From DATBGS01 sp036557885 (lineage in GTDB: Bacteria > Chloroflexota > Ktedonobacteria > Ktedonobacterales > DATBGS01), in NCBI GenBank assembly GCA_036557885.1, contig DATBGS010000003.1, positions 62,001-126,000 of the forward strand: a DNA stretch of 64,000 bases. Reading direction: 5' to 3'. Shown here piece by piece: positions 1 to 7,909 of this stretch (position 1 is its first letter; every line of letters starts with the position of its first letter). A model generated the notes under the pieces. It was not told the DNA's origin. It made no database searches and was given only the letters and a program-made list of their open reading frames with translations. A program made the position numbers and the translations under genes.

Positions 1-1
1 C

Positions 2-343
2 TCCTATTTCACCTTCACCTTTGGCCTCGATAACTTCGAAAACTTTAGCGGCTTCCACAGCAGCCAGATCCCCACCGACAGCAACCCTGATGGTGGGAAC
101 TTGGAAGGCGTGAATGACCCCAACATAGACAGTGAACTTGATGAGGCAGAGACAACGGTGGATCTGAGTGTGCAGACACAACTCTTCAAGAGCCTTCAGC
201 ATGAGCTGGTGGCCCGCGTCTACGTGATCCCCCTTTATTTGTCTCCACATATCACATTTGTCAGCTCAAACATCGTGAATGAGCAGGATAATGCCTTCTC
301 GGATAGTCTCTGGAATGTTGGCGATTGGTTTCTCATCAAGTGA
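2..343 (+). CDS. ABC transporter substrate-binding protein, family 5 (3' end only)
   Basis: The reading frame is open from the window edge to TGA and encodes the last 113 residues of a larger protein. The pattern of an Asn-Phe-Ser-Gly-Phe patch, a Pro-Asn-Ile-Asp-Ser-Glu-Leu-Asp-Glu-Ala segment, a helix ending in VIPLY and a terminal GDWFLIK resembles the C-terminus of extracytoplasmic peptide/oligopeptide-binding proteins of ABC importers. In that family this part belongs to the lobe that closes over the ligand. The start, signal peptide and ligand residues lie outside the window, so the ligand cannot be named. It runs convergently into the ROK gene with a 14-nt gap. Confidence 0.7.
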   Translation, partial: SYFTFTFGLDNFENFSGFHSSQIPTDSNPDGGNLEGVNDPNIDSELDEAETTVDLSVQTQLFKSLQHELVARVYVIPLYLSPHITFVSSNIVNEQDNAFSDSLWNVGDWFLIK

Positions 344-357
344 GAGGGAAGCTGTCT

Positions 358-1203
358 CTAGTGGATGATCGTCTCTTCTGGCGTGATGAGCAGTTGCGCC
401 GCCCCAAGAATTGGTGCGCGCTCGCCAAGCTCCGACCAGATGAGGCGATAGGCGTCGCTGGTGCGCAGGGCGTTGACGCGCTCGGTGAGATGCTCGCGCA
501 GATAGGGCGCGTGCAGGCCAATCCCGCCGCTGATGACGACGGCCTCGATATAGGCCAGGCGGCACAGGTTGACGATGCCAATCGCCAGGCTCTCGGTCAA
601 TTCCTGCCAGAAGGCCACATCGGTAATTTGTGACGCTTCGCGGCCATAGTGCAGGGCAATCTGCTTGCCGCCAGTGATGGTTTCCAGGCAGCCGGTTTGC
701 CCGCAGAGGCAGACGCGCGGATTGCCCGCGATGATCTGATGCCCCATTGAGATGGAAACGGTGAGCGCGTTGCCGTTTTTGCGCAGTTGAATGGCGCCGC
801 CGGTGCCGGTGGAGATGGTGAGGTAGGCGCAGTGGTCGTAGTCTTTGAGCGCGCCAAACGCCTTTTCGCCCAACAGCCCGCAAACGACATCGTGCGCCAT
901 TCTGACGGGGCAGCCAAAGCGCTGCTCAAGCTGGCGCACGTAGGGCTTGCCTTCGTAGTCGCGCAGGTTCACGGCGTCGGAGACGGTGCGGCCATCTCTG
1001 GCGACATGCCCGCCCAGCGAGATGCCAATGCCCTCTATCCCCCGCGCCTCTAGCTGGCTGATGCTTTTGATCAGCCGCTCCATTTGTGCATCATAGCTGA
1101 GGAAGGTGTCGAAGTGGTCAACGACTTCAATTGCCGGGCGGGTGAGATCGTGTGTAATCCCCACTCTGGTGGAGGTGCCGCCGTTATCCACCGCTACATA
1201 CAT
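358..1203 (-). CDS. ROK family sugar kinase
   Basis: A 281-residue protein of the ROK (repressor, ORF, kinase) superfamily, which phosphorylates sugars such as glucose, allose or N-acetylmannosamine with ATP. It begins with the phosphate-1 loop DNGGTSTRVG, has the STGTGG phosphate-2 loop, and carries the ROK zinc site His...CLCGQTGCLE. There is no N-terminal helix-turn-helix, so it is a kinase rather than a ROK repressor. An upstream ATG at 1230 overlaps the MarR stop but has no ribosome site; the ATG at 1203 follows a GAAGAAAGAAG stretch and fits the family start, so it is preferred. It is translated from the same message as the MarR gene. The exact sugar cannot be read from sequence. Confidence 0.87.
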   Translation of the reverse strand: MYVAVDNGGTSTRVGITHDLTRPAIEVVDHFDTFLSYDAQMERLIKSISQLEARGIEGIGISLGGHVARDGRTVSDAVNLRDYEGKPYVRQLEQRFGCPVRMAHDVVCGLLGEKAFGALKDYDHCAYLTISTGTGGAIQLRKNGNALTVSISMGHQIIAGNPRVCLCGQTGCLETITGGKQIALHYGREASQITDVAFWQELTESLAIGIVNLCRLAYIEAVVISGGIGLHAPYLREHLTERVNALRTSDAYRLIWSELGERAPILGAAQLLITPEETIIH

Positions 1204-1222
1204 GCAGTTACTTCTTTCTTCG

Positions 1223-1717
1223 TTAAGCATGGTCGTTCAAAGAAGAGGCACCATCCCTGGAACGGATGCGTGCCGCGTGGCGCATCTGCAATTCCCGTCC
1301 CTGCCGCAGAAAATCGCGCAAGAGGATAAGTTCAGCAGCGCTGTACTGCTCCAACCGCGCCAGCCCTTCCAGCCCAAGCGGCCCATAGCATGCCTCAAGT
1401 AGTTGATAGGCCGTCGGCGTTACCTCCACGATGACGCCGCGCCGATCTGTTGAGGAACGCACCCGCGCGATATATCCCAGGCGCTCAAGCCGGTCCAGGG
1501 CAGCGGTCATGGCCCCTGGACTCAGCTCGGCTGCTGCCGCCAGTTGTCCCGCGCCCATTGCGCCGTGCCTCAGCAGCAGACCCAGGCACCGCAAATCGGT
1601 GAGGTTGATGCCCATCCGCTGAGCTACGGCTTCGTCTACCATGCCAGCAGCGTCTTGAAACTCGGCAATCTCGCGGGCCACGCTGTTTACTAACTCTTCG
1701 GGATTTTCTTTTGACAT
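1223..1717 (-). CDS. MarR family transcriptional regulator
   Basis: A 164-residue winged-helix regulator. The central part contains the helix-turn-helix (AGQLAAAAELSPGAMTAALDRL) followed by the wing STDRRGVIVEVT with the Asp-Arg-Arg typical of MarR proteins. The start at 1717 was chosen because the family begins shortly before the first helix; the frame is open further upstream to 1780, but those residues are unlike MarR. The gene overlaps the start region of the ROK kinase, which suggests co-expression and control of sugar use. A perfect 15-bp AT-rich inverted repeat lies 8 bp upstream of the ATG and could be its own operator. The inducer is unknown. Confidence 0.88.
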   Translation of the reverse strand: MSKENPEELVNSVAREIAEFQDAAGMVDEAVAQRMGINLTDLRCLGLLLRHGAMGAGQLAAAAELSPGAMTAALDRLERLGYIARVRSSTDRRGVIVEVTPTAYQLLEACYGPLGLEGLARLEQYSAAELILLRDFLRQGRELQMRHAARIRSRDGASSLNDHA

Positions 1718-1724
1718 TCGAAAG

Positions 1725-1739
1725 TTTTTATGATAAAAA
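1725..1739 (-). promoter_or_regulatory. palindrome before the MarR gene, candidate autoregulatory operator
   Basis: TTTTTAT-G-ATAAAAA forms a perfect 7+1+7 inverted repeat ending 8 bp before the MarR ATG. MarR dimers bind AT-rich palindromes of about this size close to their own promoter. Function is inferred from position and symmetry only. Confidence 0.45.
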
Positions 1740-1848
1740 TATATGCGAAACAACCATGATCTGCTACCAGTGTAGCACACCTCTGTCGGGCGCGGGAGCC
1801 AGAGCTACCGGTAGTTTTTGCGGTTATTTTTGATGGGAGAAACGCTCT

Positions 1849-2379
1849 ATGACAGGCCAACCTTCGCTACCTGGCTGGCTCAAACCTGCCAATCGCATCA
1901 TTATCTTGTTGGAGCGCCTGGGGCTGCCGCTTGGCACGATGCACCTCCTTTCGGTGCCGGGGCGCAAAAGCGGGCAAATGCGAACAACCCCCGTCTCGCT
2001 GCTCAGCGTGGATGGGCGCCGCTACCTTGTGGGAGGGATGATCAACGCCGACTGGGTGAAGAATGCTCGCGCGGCTGGGTGGGGCATCCTGGCCTATGGG
2101 CGAAAGCGGGAGCGCGTGGCCCTCACCGAACTGCCAGAAGCCGAGCGCGGCCCCATTTTGCGCGTGTTCCCGAAACTGGTCCCTGGTGGTGTCTCGTTCT
2201 TTCGACGACTCTATGGGCTGCCCAGCGACCCTGCCGCGCTTCCAGATGCGTTTGCGGCGCTGGCGCCTCGCAGCACCGTGTTTCAAATCGCGCCTTTGAC
2301 CGGCAGGGATGCCGGTGGTACCCCCAAGGGGGCACGGCAGATGGCTAGTTTGCCACATCCACCGCAAATGTGCTGCTGA
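1849..2379 (+). CDS. nitroreductase/deazaflavin (F420)-dependent oxidoreductase, DUF385 family
   Basis: A 176-residue protein of the Ddn/DUF385 split beta-barrel family, which uses reduced F420 (or FMN) to reduce diverse substrates. The diagnostic stretch is VPGRKSGQMRTTPVSLL followed by YLVGG and a Trp-x-x-Asn-x-Arg-Ala segment. An ATG preceded by GGGAGAAACGCTCT sets the start. The last about 25 residues (from TGRDAGG on) are encoded by an intergenic-type palindromic repeat, so the tail is probably not part of the original fold. The 3' end overlaps the convergent FixH-like gene by 35 bp. Substrate unknown. Confidence 0.85.
   Translation: MTGQPSLPGWLKPANRIIILLERLGLPLGTMHLLSVPGRKSGQMRTTPVSLLSVDGRRYLVGGMINADWVKNARAAGWGILAYGRKRERVALTELPEAERGPILRVFPKLVPGGVSFFRRLYGLPSDPAALPDAFAALAPRSTVFQIAPLTGRDAGGTPKGARQMASLPHPPQMCC
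2298..2332. repeat. palindromic (REP-like) repeat inside the 3' end of the DUF385 gene
   Basis: Two adjacent perfect hairpins: ACCGGCA-GGGA-TGCCGGT (2299-2316) and CCCCC-AA-GGGGG (2321-2332). The first 27 bp (2298-2324) recur identically at 27611-27637 behind serS. It is one member of a small dispersed family in this window. Confidence 0.7.
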
Positions 2380-2887
2380 CGGGCGGGCCGCCCGGCGGGG
2401 CCACACGAATTGTCACTTGCCAGGCGCCTGGCATCAAGAAGGCGATCCGCGCCTGATACTGCCCTGCTGACCCGCTCCCATTGGGGATTTCCTGGGCAAT
2501 GGTGTCGTTGGTGCCCATGTCCATTGTCAGCATCACCAGGCTGACTTCCACCTGCGCCCCAGTGAGCGCCTGCCCATCCTTTGTCTGTACGCTTATGCCC
2601 ACCTGGGTGGTGGGCGTGGTGCTGACTTTGGGTGGATTGGGGCTAAATTGCAACGTGATGGCAAGATCGCCCGCCTGCTGCGTGCGCCCATTGGCAAAGG
2701 CGGGCGTGGTATGGGGAATGAAACTGCTGGCAAGCTCGCCTACACCGGCAAAAAACAGCACCACCAGCACCGCGCCAACAACGAGCAGCGCCCGGCGGCG
2801 CACCTGGCGAAGTTTGGCCTCATCTCGCGCCGGTGGCTCAGCATGGGCGGGCGTCTCTGAGGGCAGAGGCTGCTGGTCAAGGCGCAT
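2345..2887 (-). CDS. membrane-anchored FixH/YtkA-like domain protein
   Basis: A 180-residue protein with a cytoplasmic tail, one transmembrane helix at about residues 31-50, and an exported immunoglobulin-like domain. The exported part (LAITLQFSPNPPKVSTT..., GAQVEVSLVMLTMDMGT..., AGQYQARIAFLMPGAWQVTIRV) matches the FixH/YtkA pattern, including the methionine-rich LTMDMG strand. Family members have been linked to copper handling and cytochrome oxidase maturation; nothing here proves that role. It starts 5 bp after the obg stop, so it is probably the last gene of the obg unit. Confidence 0.72.
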   Translation of the reverse strand: MRLDQQPLPSETPAHAEPPARDEAKLRQVRRRALLVVGAVLVVLFFAGVGELASSFIPHTTPAFANGRTQQAGDLAITLQFSPNPPKVSTTPTTQVGISVQTKDGQALTGAQVEVSLVMLTMDMGTNDTIAQEIPNGSGSAGQYQARIAFLMPGAWQVTIRVAPPGGPPVSSTFAVDVAN

Positions 2888-2892
2888 GGCGG

Positions 2893-4194
2893 CTATTCTC
2901 CCCAGACTAGCTCGTTCTTGCCAAAGCGCACCGTATCGCCCGGCTGCACGCCCGCCTCTTCCAGCGCTTTTGTCAAGCCCATCTTGCGCAGATGGGTCTC
3001 CAGCCGGGCCATGCCCTCTATGCTTTCCTGATCGGTCATGGCGACCATGCGCTCGACGCGCTTGCCCTGCACCAGATAGGTGTTGCCCTCGCGCTTGACG
3101 GTGAAGGCGTCGTCTGGGATTGGCCGCAGGACCGGGCCAGCGGGCGCGGGTGAGCGCGCAGCCAGTTCGCGTGCCTCGGTTTGCAGTTCGCGCAGCCGGT
3201 TGGCCGTGAAGTACATCAGTTCATCCACCCCGGCGCGCGTGGCGGCAGAGATGCCAAAGACCGGCAGACCAGCCTGCTCTGCACGCTGTTTGAGCGCGGG
3301 CCAGCGCTCCTGCGTCTCTGGCAGGTCCATCTTGTTGACGACGAGCACCTGGGGACGTTTTGCCAGGTCTGCGCTGTAGTCGGCCAGTTCGCGGTTAATG
3401 GCCTCAAAGCCCTCCCAGGGGTCGCGCTCCAGCCCGCTGCCGTCAATCACATGCAGCAGCAGCCGGGTGCGCTCCACATGGCGCAGGAAATCGTGCCCCA
3501 GGCCCGCGCCCTCGGCAGCGCCTTCAATCAGGCCAGGAATATCGGCCAGGACAAACGTGTAATCGTCGCCAGAGCCGGGCGTGCCGATGGTGACGACGCC
3601 CAAATTGGGGGTGAGGGTGGTGAAAGGGTAATCGGCAATTTTGGGGCGGGCCGCGCTGACCACCGAAAGCAGCGTAGATTTGCCCGCGTTGGGAAAGCCC
3701 ACCAGCCCGACATCGGCCAGCAGCTTGAGTTCCAGGGTAATCCAGCGTTCTTCGCCCGGTTCGCCTTTCTGGGCTTCGCGTGGGGTCTGGTTGGTGGAGG
3801 TGGCAAAGTGCACGTTGCCCAGGCCACCGCGCCCGCCGCGCGCCACCATGACGTGCTGCTCCGGGTCCACCAAATCGGCCAGGAGTTCGCCACTTTCGGC
3901 GTCGCGCACAACGGTGCCCGCCGGGACGCGCAGCACAATGTCGTTGCCTTTGGCGCCATGCGAGCGCTGCTTAAAGCCGTTGCCGCCGTTTCCGGCATGG
4001 TGATGCTGACGATAGTGGTAATCCACCAGGGTGTTCAGTCCGAGATCAATCTCCAGATAGATGCTGCCACCCCGGCCCCCATCGCCGCCATCCGGCCCGC
4101 CGTAGGCCACATATTTTTCGCGTCGGAGGTGGGCGGAGCCATTGCCGCCGTCCCCGGCTTTCACAAAGATTTTGGCGCGGTCATAAAATTGCAT
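2893..4194 (-). CDS. obg: Obg/CgtA GTPase
   Basis: A 433-residue conserved GTPase that binds the 50S ribosome and takes part in ribosome maturation and stringent control. The glycine-rich Obg fold covers residues 1-158. The G domain follows with G1 GFPNAGKS, the DIPGLIEGA switch and the NKMD specificity motif. A C-terminal OCT domain (about 350-433) is present, as in Gram-positive Obg. The ATG lies only 4 nt downstream of the 3' end of the tRNA gene on the same strand, leaving no room for a Shine-Dalgarno sequence outside the tRNA. Confidence 0.97.
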   Translation of the reverse strand: MQFYDRAKIFVKAGDGGNGSAHLRREKYVAYGGPDGGDGGRGGSIYLEIDLGLNTLVDYHYRQHHHAGNGGNGFKQRSHGAKGNDIVLRVPAGTVVRDAESGELLADLVDPEQHVMVARGGRGGLGNVHFATSTNQTPREAQKGEPGEERWITLELKLLADVGLVGFPNAGKSTLLSVVSAARPKIADYPFTTLTPNLGVVTIGTPGSGDDYTFVLADIPGLIEGAAEGAGLGHDFLRHVERTRLLLHVIDGSGLERDPWEGFEAINRELADYSADLAKRPQVLVVNKMDLPETQERWPALKQRAEQAGLPVFGISAATRAGVDELMYFTANRLRELQTEARELAARSPAPAGPVLRPIPDDAFTVKREGNTYLVQGKRVERMVAMTDQESIEGMARLETHLRKMGLTKALEEAGVQPGDTVRFGKNELVWGE

Positions 4195-4198
4195 AAGG

Positions 4199-4271
4199 TG
4201 GGCCTAGCAGGGATCGAACCTGCGGTCAATCCGTTATGAGCGGACTGCTCTAACCACTGAGCTATAGGCCC
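4199..4271 (-). tRNA. tRNA-Ile2 (anticodon CAU, lysidine type)
   Basis: The minus strand folds into a full cloverleaf: acceptor GGGCCTA/TAGGCCC, D stem GCTC/GAGC, anticodon stem GTCCG/CGGAT with loop CTCATAA, and T stem GCAGG/CCTGC with loop TTCGATC, 73 nt including discriminator A. CCA is not encoded. The anticodon CAU could read Met, but the acceptor GGGCCTA and the general body match the minor isoleucine tRNA whose C34 is modified to lysidine by TilS. It sits between a small membrane protein gene (28 nt upstream) and obg (4 nt downstream), so it is probably cut from a mixed transcript. Confidence 0.9.
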
Positions 4272-4299
4272 AAGATCGAAAATAAACGAATAAACGGTT

Positions 4300-4776
4300 C
4301 TAGTCCCCTTTGCGGCGTCGGTAGCGCATCCTGAGCCGCATGATCTTCCAGCGCGTCATCAGGGAGCGCAAGGGGCGTGGGAGCGAGCGCTTGTGCGAAG
4401 AAACCTGCTCGCCGCGCCAGGTGCCTCCTCCATACAATGGGCGGCTGCTTTCGCGCCAGGGAATCACGATGCCCATAATCAAACACACAAAGCCTAACAC
4501 CGCCAGAAAACCCGTCAGGAAGTTGCCGACCCCATTATCAACGTAGGCCCACCCCGCCGCCACCAACCCCAACAAAATTCCCACTGCAAAGCACCATTCT
4601 GAGTTCGAGAGGTTCAAGCGGAAGGCTGGCCGCGCTGGTCTGGGTCGTATCATCTCTGGGCCTCTTTGTCGGCTGCGCCGACGCATGTTCAGCCGTTCAC
4701 GGAATGATGGCTTTGGCTCCGTTTGCTCCATATTCCGCAGGATTTCTTCAATCTCCCGCTCATATCTGTTTGGCAT
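4300..4776 (-). CDS. small two-helix membrane protein of unknown function
   Basis: A 158-residue protein not assigned to a named family. The N-terminus is a charged helix (PNRYEREIEEILRNMEQ), followed by an Arg-rich linker, two transmembrane helices at about 60-79 and 86-106, and a very basic C-terminal tail ending RMRYRRRKGD. The start is set by an ATG with GGGGGTGA just upstream. A good sigma-70 promoter lies 80 bp upstream. It is followed by tRNA-Ile2, obg and the FixH-like gene on the same strand. The basic tails suggest contact with nucleic acid or acidic lipids, but that is a guess. Confidence 0.75.
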   Translation of the reverse strand: MPNRYEREIEEILRNMEQTEPKPSFRERLNMRRRSRQRGPEMIRPRPARPAFRLNLSNSEWCFAVGILLGLVAAGWAYVDNGVGNFLTGFLAVLGFVCLIMGIVIPWRESSRPLYGGGTWRGEQVSSHKRSLPRPLRSLMTRWKIMRLRMRYRRRKGD

Positions 4777-5100
4777 GACCGATCACCCCCGCTTTTGACC
4801 GGAAGAGCAGGATAGGTGGCTGCAAAGCGCCCCCGATGGTTCCGTTTCCATTTAATTATATCCTACTTCGCATTCTTGCACAAGCACACTTTGCGTGTTT
4901 TTTTGCGCCCCGCCCAGGCGCTCGATAAGTCGTTGCAGCGAGCGCATCGCTAGATGAGCAGGATACGTGCGCGCTCTGGCGGATGAGTGCCACTGGTATG
5001 CCGACTGCGCTGCTGCCCTGGAGAAGAGAAGTGGATAAGAGAGCGCCCCCTTCCCATTTGATGCGCAAGAAAAATGCCAATACGGCCTCCGCTTGATGAT
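4777..5100. other. intergenic region, 324 bp, with one minus-strand promoter
   Basis: No convincing gene. It contains the promoter for the small membrane protein (4855-4883). The minus-strand open frame through it has no coding character. Confidence 0.6.
4855..4883 (-). promoter_or_regulatory. sigma-70 type promoter for the membrane protein-tRNA-obg unit
   Basis: On the minus strand TTGTGC (4878-4883) is separated by 17 bp from a perfect TATAAT (4855-4860). The gene start is about 80 bp downstream. Confidence 0.65.
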
Positions 5101-5991
5101 TTATGCCGAAACCCGCTGCAAGAGCCAATGGCTGAGAAAGAACAATCCCATCAACTCGCCAGTTGCCAGCACATAGGACAAGCTCACAAAGGGAAAAATC
5201 TGGCGAGGGCGCCCGAAGGTGCAAATCTTCCCAGAGATGGCAATCATCATGGTCAGGTTAATCAGACCCAGCGCGGTCATCACGCCCAGCGTGCTCAAAA
5301 TTGCTATTGGGTAGAGCAAGATAGCGGCCTGCGTTGCTACCGCCAGGAAACAGATCGCCAGAATAGGAACCATCTGGAGCACCTGCCACCAGGAGGCCAT
5401 GCTGCGCTCTTCGTTCACGTCCTTCCAGAGAATCGAGTTGGTCACTGGCAGCAGAAAAGATGCCATTGCCATGCCGGTGAACAGCCCGGTGGTCAGGCGA
5501 ATCAGGTTATGCGGCTGATACAGGTGCGGCAGGTGCAGGTCCAGAAAGAGCGAGTTAAAGCCATCCACGCCCAGCACCAGCACACAGGCCAGCAGCACCA
5601 GGGCAACCGGCCAGCGCGGGAAGTTGATGGCACGCCAGCGCCCGGTGACAAACAGGGTGATGGTGGTGATGGCAAAGCCCAGGTAAATGCCGGTGTTGCG
5701 CGCGCAAAGCGGCAGGCGCTCTCCACCGGGGTAGAACGAGTGGGTGGGCAGTTGCGCGCAGATGCCTCCATCCAGAGCGCGCAGCCGATCAAGCAGGGTG
5801 GCGCCCGGCCAGAAGACCAGCACCGCTGCCAGCGCGATCAGCGCTCCCGCCGCGCCCACAACCAGCCAGGAGGCCGGTCCCTGGGCTTGTGCCACGTCCG
5901 CTGGTGTGCTTGCTGGCGTGTCTGCTGTTTCTTCAAGCGGGTGGGTGATGGCCCCAACGGTGGGTTGATTAGCGCGTTGATCGAGCGTCAT
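5101..5991 (-). CDS. DUF2085 multispan membrane protein
   Basis: A 296-residue integral membrane protein. After about 40 polar residues come six or more hydrophobic helices. The family signature is visible between helices 1 and 2: ICAQLPTHSFYPGG followed by LPLCARNTGIYLG, equivalent to the C-x-Q...R-S-F...P-x-C-A-R-x-T-G-I-Y motif of DUF2085. The biochemical role of the family is unknown. No operon partner is close; the next minus-strand gene ends 124 bp away. Confidence 0.78.
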   Translation of the reverse strand: MTLDQRANQPTVGAITHPLEETADTPASTPADVAQAQGPASWLVVGAAGALIALAAVLVFWPGATLLDRLRALDGGICAQLPTHSFYPGGERLPLCARNTGIYLGFAITTITLFVTGRWRAINFPRWPVALVLLACVLVLGVDGFNSLFLDLHLPHLYQPHNLIRLTTGLFTGMAMASFLLPVTNSILWKDVNEERSMASWWQVLQMVPILAICFLAVATQAAILLYPIAILSTLGVMTALGLINLTMMIAISGKICTFGRPRQIFPFVSLSYVLATGELMGLFFLSHWLLQRVSA

Positions 5992-6115
5992 GGTAAAGCC
6001 TCATAGTTCCACCTTAGCCCAGGCTGGCTGTCTCCGCAGCAAATCGCATCTGTGCTTCGAGCATCCAACATGGCGTCCTAAAAACCGTACCATATCCTGG
6101 GAAAAAATGCCACCC

Positions 6116-7909
6116 CTATTCTCGCGTGGTCACGGCCAAAATCTCTGGCATGCGGCGCAGCAGACGCGGGGCAATAAACCAGGATGCGCCCTGATAGATC
6201 GCCAGACCATAGACCAGCGCCAGCGGCAGCGTGATGGTGAGTAGCGAGAGATGATTGACAATCACAGGTACAGCGATGCCTACGCTGACCGGCGACAAAA
6301 TAATGAGAGTCACACTGATAGAAAGCGTCCCCATCAGCAAACGCAGGCAACCCGACTCTGGCGAGCCGCTGCTGGAACTACCCATGCGCATCTGGGCTGT
6401 GCGGAAGGGCAGCAGCACAGACACGACATTCCCGCAGCCGAGCATGACGGCAATCGCCGCCAGCCCCACAATAACGGAGGGGAGAAAGAACTGCCAGGCG
6501 CCGGTCAGGATGGAAAAGGCCGCCGCAATCAGCACTTGCTCGCCCATTGCGACCACCCCCACCGCCAGATTCTTGCCCCAGAGAATGTAGAGCGGGCGCG
6601 CTGGGAAGAGAAACAGCGTGGAAAGCGCCTGGCGCTCCAGCCCCAGGGCGTTCAGCGAGAGATTCATGGTCAAAAAGAGCGGAGCCAGGCACGAGATTAA
6701 CACCGTCCAGGGGCGGGCATGCGTAGCGTTGCCCGTGCCAAAAGCGGGGCCAACAAAGATGATGATCAGGATAAACAGCGAGCTAAGCATGGAGGCTTTC
6801 ATTTGGGGATCACGCCAGAAGTAGTACAGGTCTTTGCGGAACACCGCCTGCACCGGCAGCGGAAGCAGTTCTCCCAGGCGCCAGCGACCAGAGGCAGCGG
6901 GCTGGCTCAGTCCTCGCGTGGTGTCCCCTGCTACGCCTGCTTGAAGTGATGCAGCACTCGCCGGGGAAGAGGCTTGCCTGGCGGGTGTGGCGTGGCGTGG
7001 GCGGCGGCCAGACCCTCCTGCTGTTTCGGCCATCGAGATGCCGCGTTCCAGCGCCAGCATCCAGAGCCAGAGCAGGGGAATGGTGAGCAGAGCGCTCATC
7101 GCCAGCCAGCCCAATGCCTGCGACCATTCGCCCTGTGTGGCAAGTACGATGGCGCGTCCATCCATGCCTGGCGGCGCAAACTGAAGGTATTGGGCCAGAT
7201 GCAGCGAGGCAAACGGGTCGCCGTGTCTGAAATCGAACCCGACCAGGCTGCGGGCAATCACTTGCTGGCTGATTGAACAGGCGGAGCCAAACAGCGCAAA
7301 CAGGATGATGGACATATCGCGGTAGCGTCGGCTGCGCAGCAGGCCCATAAAACAGGCCAGCACTAGCTGGCTCAGGCCAACGATATGAATATACGCGATG
7401 AGCAGCGCCGGGATGACAATCAAGAGCGCGGCAGGGGGACGGCTCCAGCCCAGCACAATGACGCTAAAGAGCGCGGCAATGCCCAGCGTAGGAATATCCA
7501 GCAGTGTCGCCAGCAGCAGGCTGATCATGCGCTCCAGACGGGTGAGGGGATAAAGCGCGAGCTTGGTCACGTCCAACCCTTCGTTGACACCAAACTCGAT
7601 CAGCGGCAGAAACGACCAGAAGAGATACAGGCCCACCAGAACCAGCATGAGCAGTTCAATAGCCTCGCTGCGTGGGCGAAAGACATACCCGGCCAGGGTT
7701 GCCAGCGCGATGCCCCCCAGGAAAGGGACGGCAATCAGCAGCAGCAAGACGGCCCCGACGACGCGGCGCCAGTCCCGGCTGTAGCCGCGCAGCAGCAGTT
7801 TGGTGCGCAGCCAGAACAGCCAGTAGACCTTGGACCAACTCAGGATGGGGCGACGAGCGCGGGGCGTTGCGCCTGCCCCGCCAGGGCCGCCACGAGCGGC
7901 GGCGGTCAT
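6116..7909 (-). CDS. ABC exporter membrane subunit (ABC-2-like permease)
   Basis: A 597-residue protein with about 12 predicted membrane helices in two halves separated by a Ser/Ala/Gly-rich cytoplasmic linker around residue 310. The start is an ATG that overlaps the stop of the ATPase gene (ATGA at 7906-7909), a classic translational coupling; the frame is open further upstream but there it lies inside the ATPase gene. The paired ATPase and the absence of a binding protein point to export. Substrate unknown; an upstream PadR regulator suggests a drug or cell-envelope stress signal. Confidence 0.85.
   Translation of the reverse strand: MTAAARGGPGGAGATPRARRPILSWSKVYWLFWLRTKLLLRGYSRDWRRVVGAVLLLLIAVPFLGGIALATLAGYVFRPRSEAIELLMLVLVGLYLFWSFLPLIEFGVNEGLDVTKLALYPLTRLERMISLLLATLLDIPTLGIAALFSVIVLGWSRPPAALLIVIPALLIAYIHIVGLSQLVLACFMGLLRSRRYRDMSIILFALFGSACSISQQVIARSLVGFDFRHGDPFASLHLAQYLQFAPPGMDGRAIVLATQGEWSQALGWLAMSALLTIPLLWLWMLALERGISMAETAGGSGRRPRHATPARQASSPASAASLQAGVAGDTTRGLSQPAASGRWRLGELLPLPVQAVFRKDLYYFWRDPQMKASMLSSLFILIIIFVGPAFGTGNATHARPWTVLISCLAPLFLTMNLSLNALGLERQALSTLFLFPARPLYILWGKNLAVGVVAMGEQVLIAAAFSILTGAWQFFLPSVIVGLAAIAVMLGCGNVVSVLLPFRTAQMRMGSSSSGSPESGCLRLLMGTLSISVTLIILSPVSVGIAVPVIVNHLSLLTITLPLALVYGLAIYQGASWFIAPRLLRRMPEILAVTTRE

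Noticed and set aside
3181..4239. Long open frame antisense to obg (about 350 codons)
   Set aside because: It is opposite a certain gene, lacks motifs and ribosome site, and reflects GC-rich codon bias.
4199..4271. tRNA read as tRNA-Met by its CAU anticodon
   Set aside because: Acceptor and body match the minor Ile2 tRNA; Met and initiator tRNAs have different acceptors.
4856..5224. Minus-strand open frame between two genes
   Set aside because: Overlaps the 3' end of the DUF2085 gene, has no motif and crosses the promoter.
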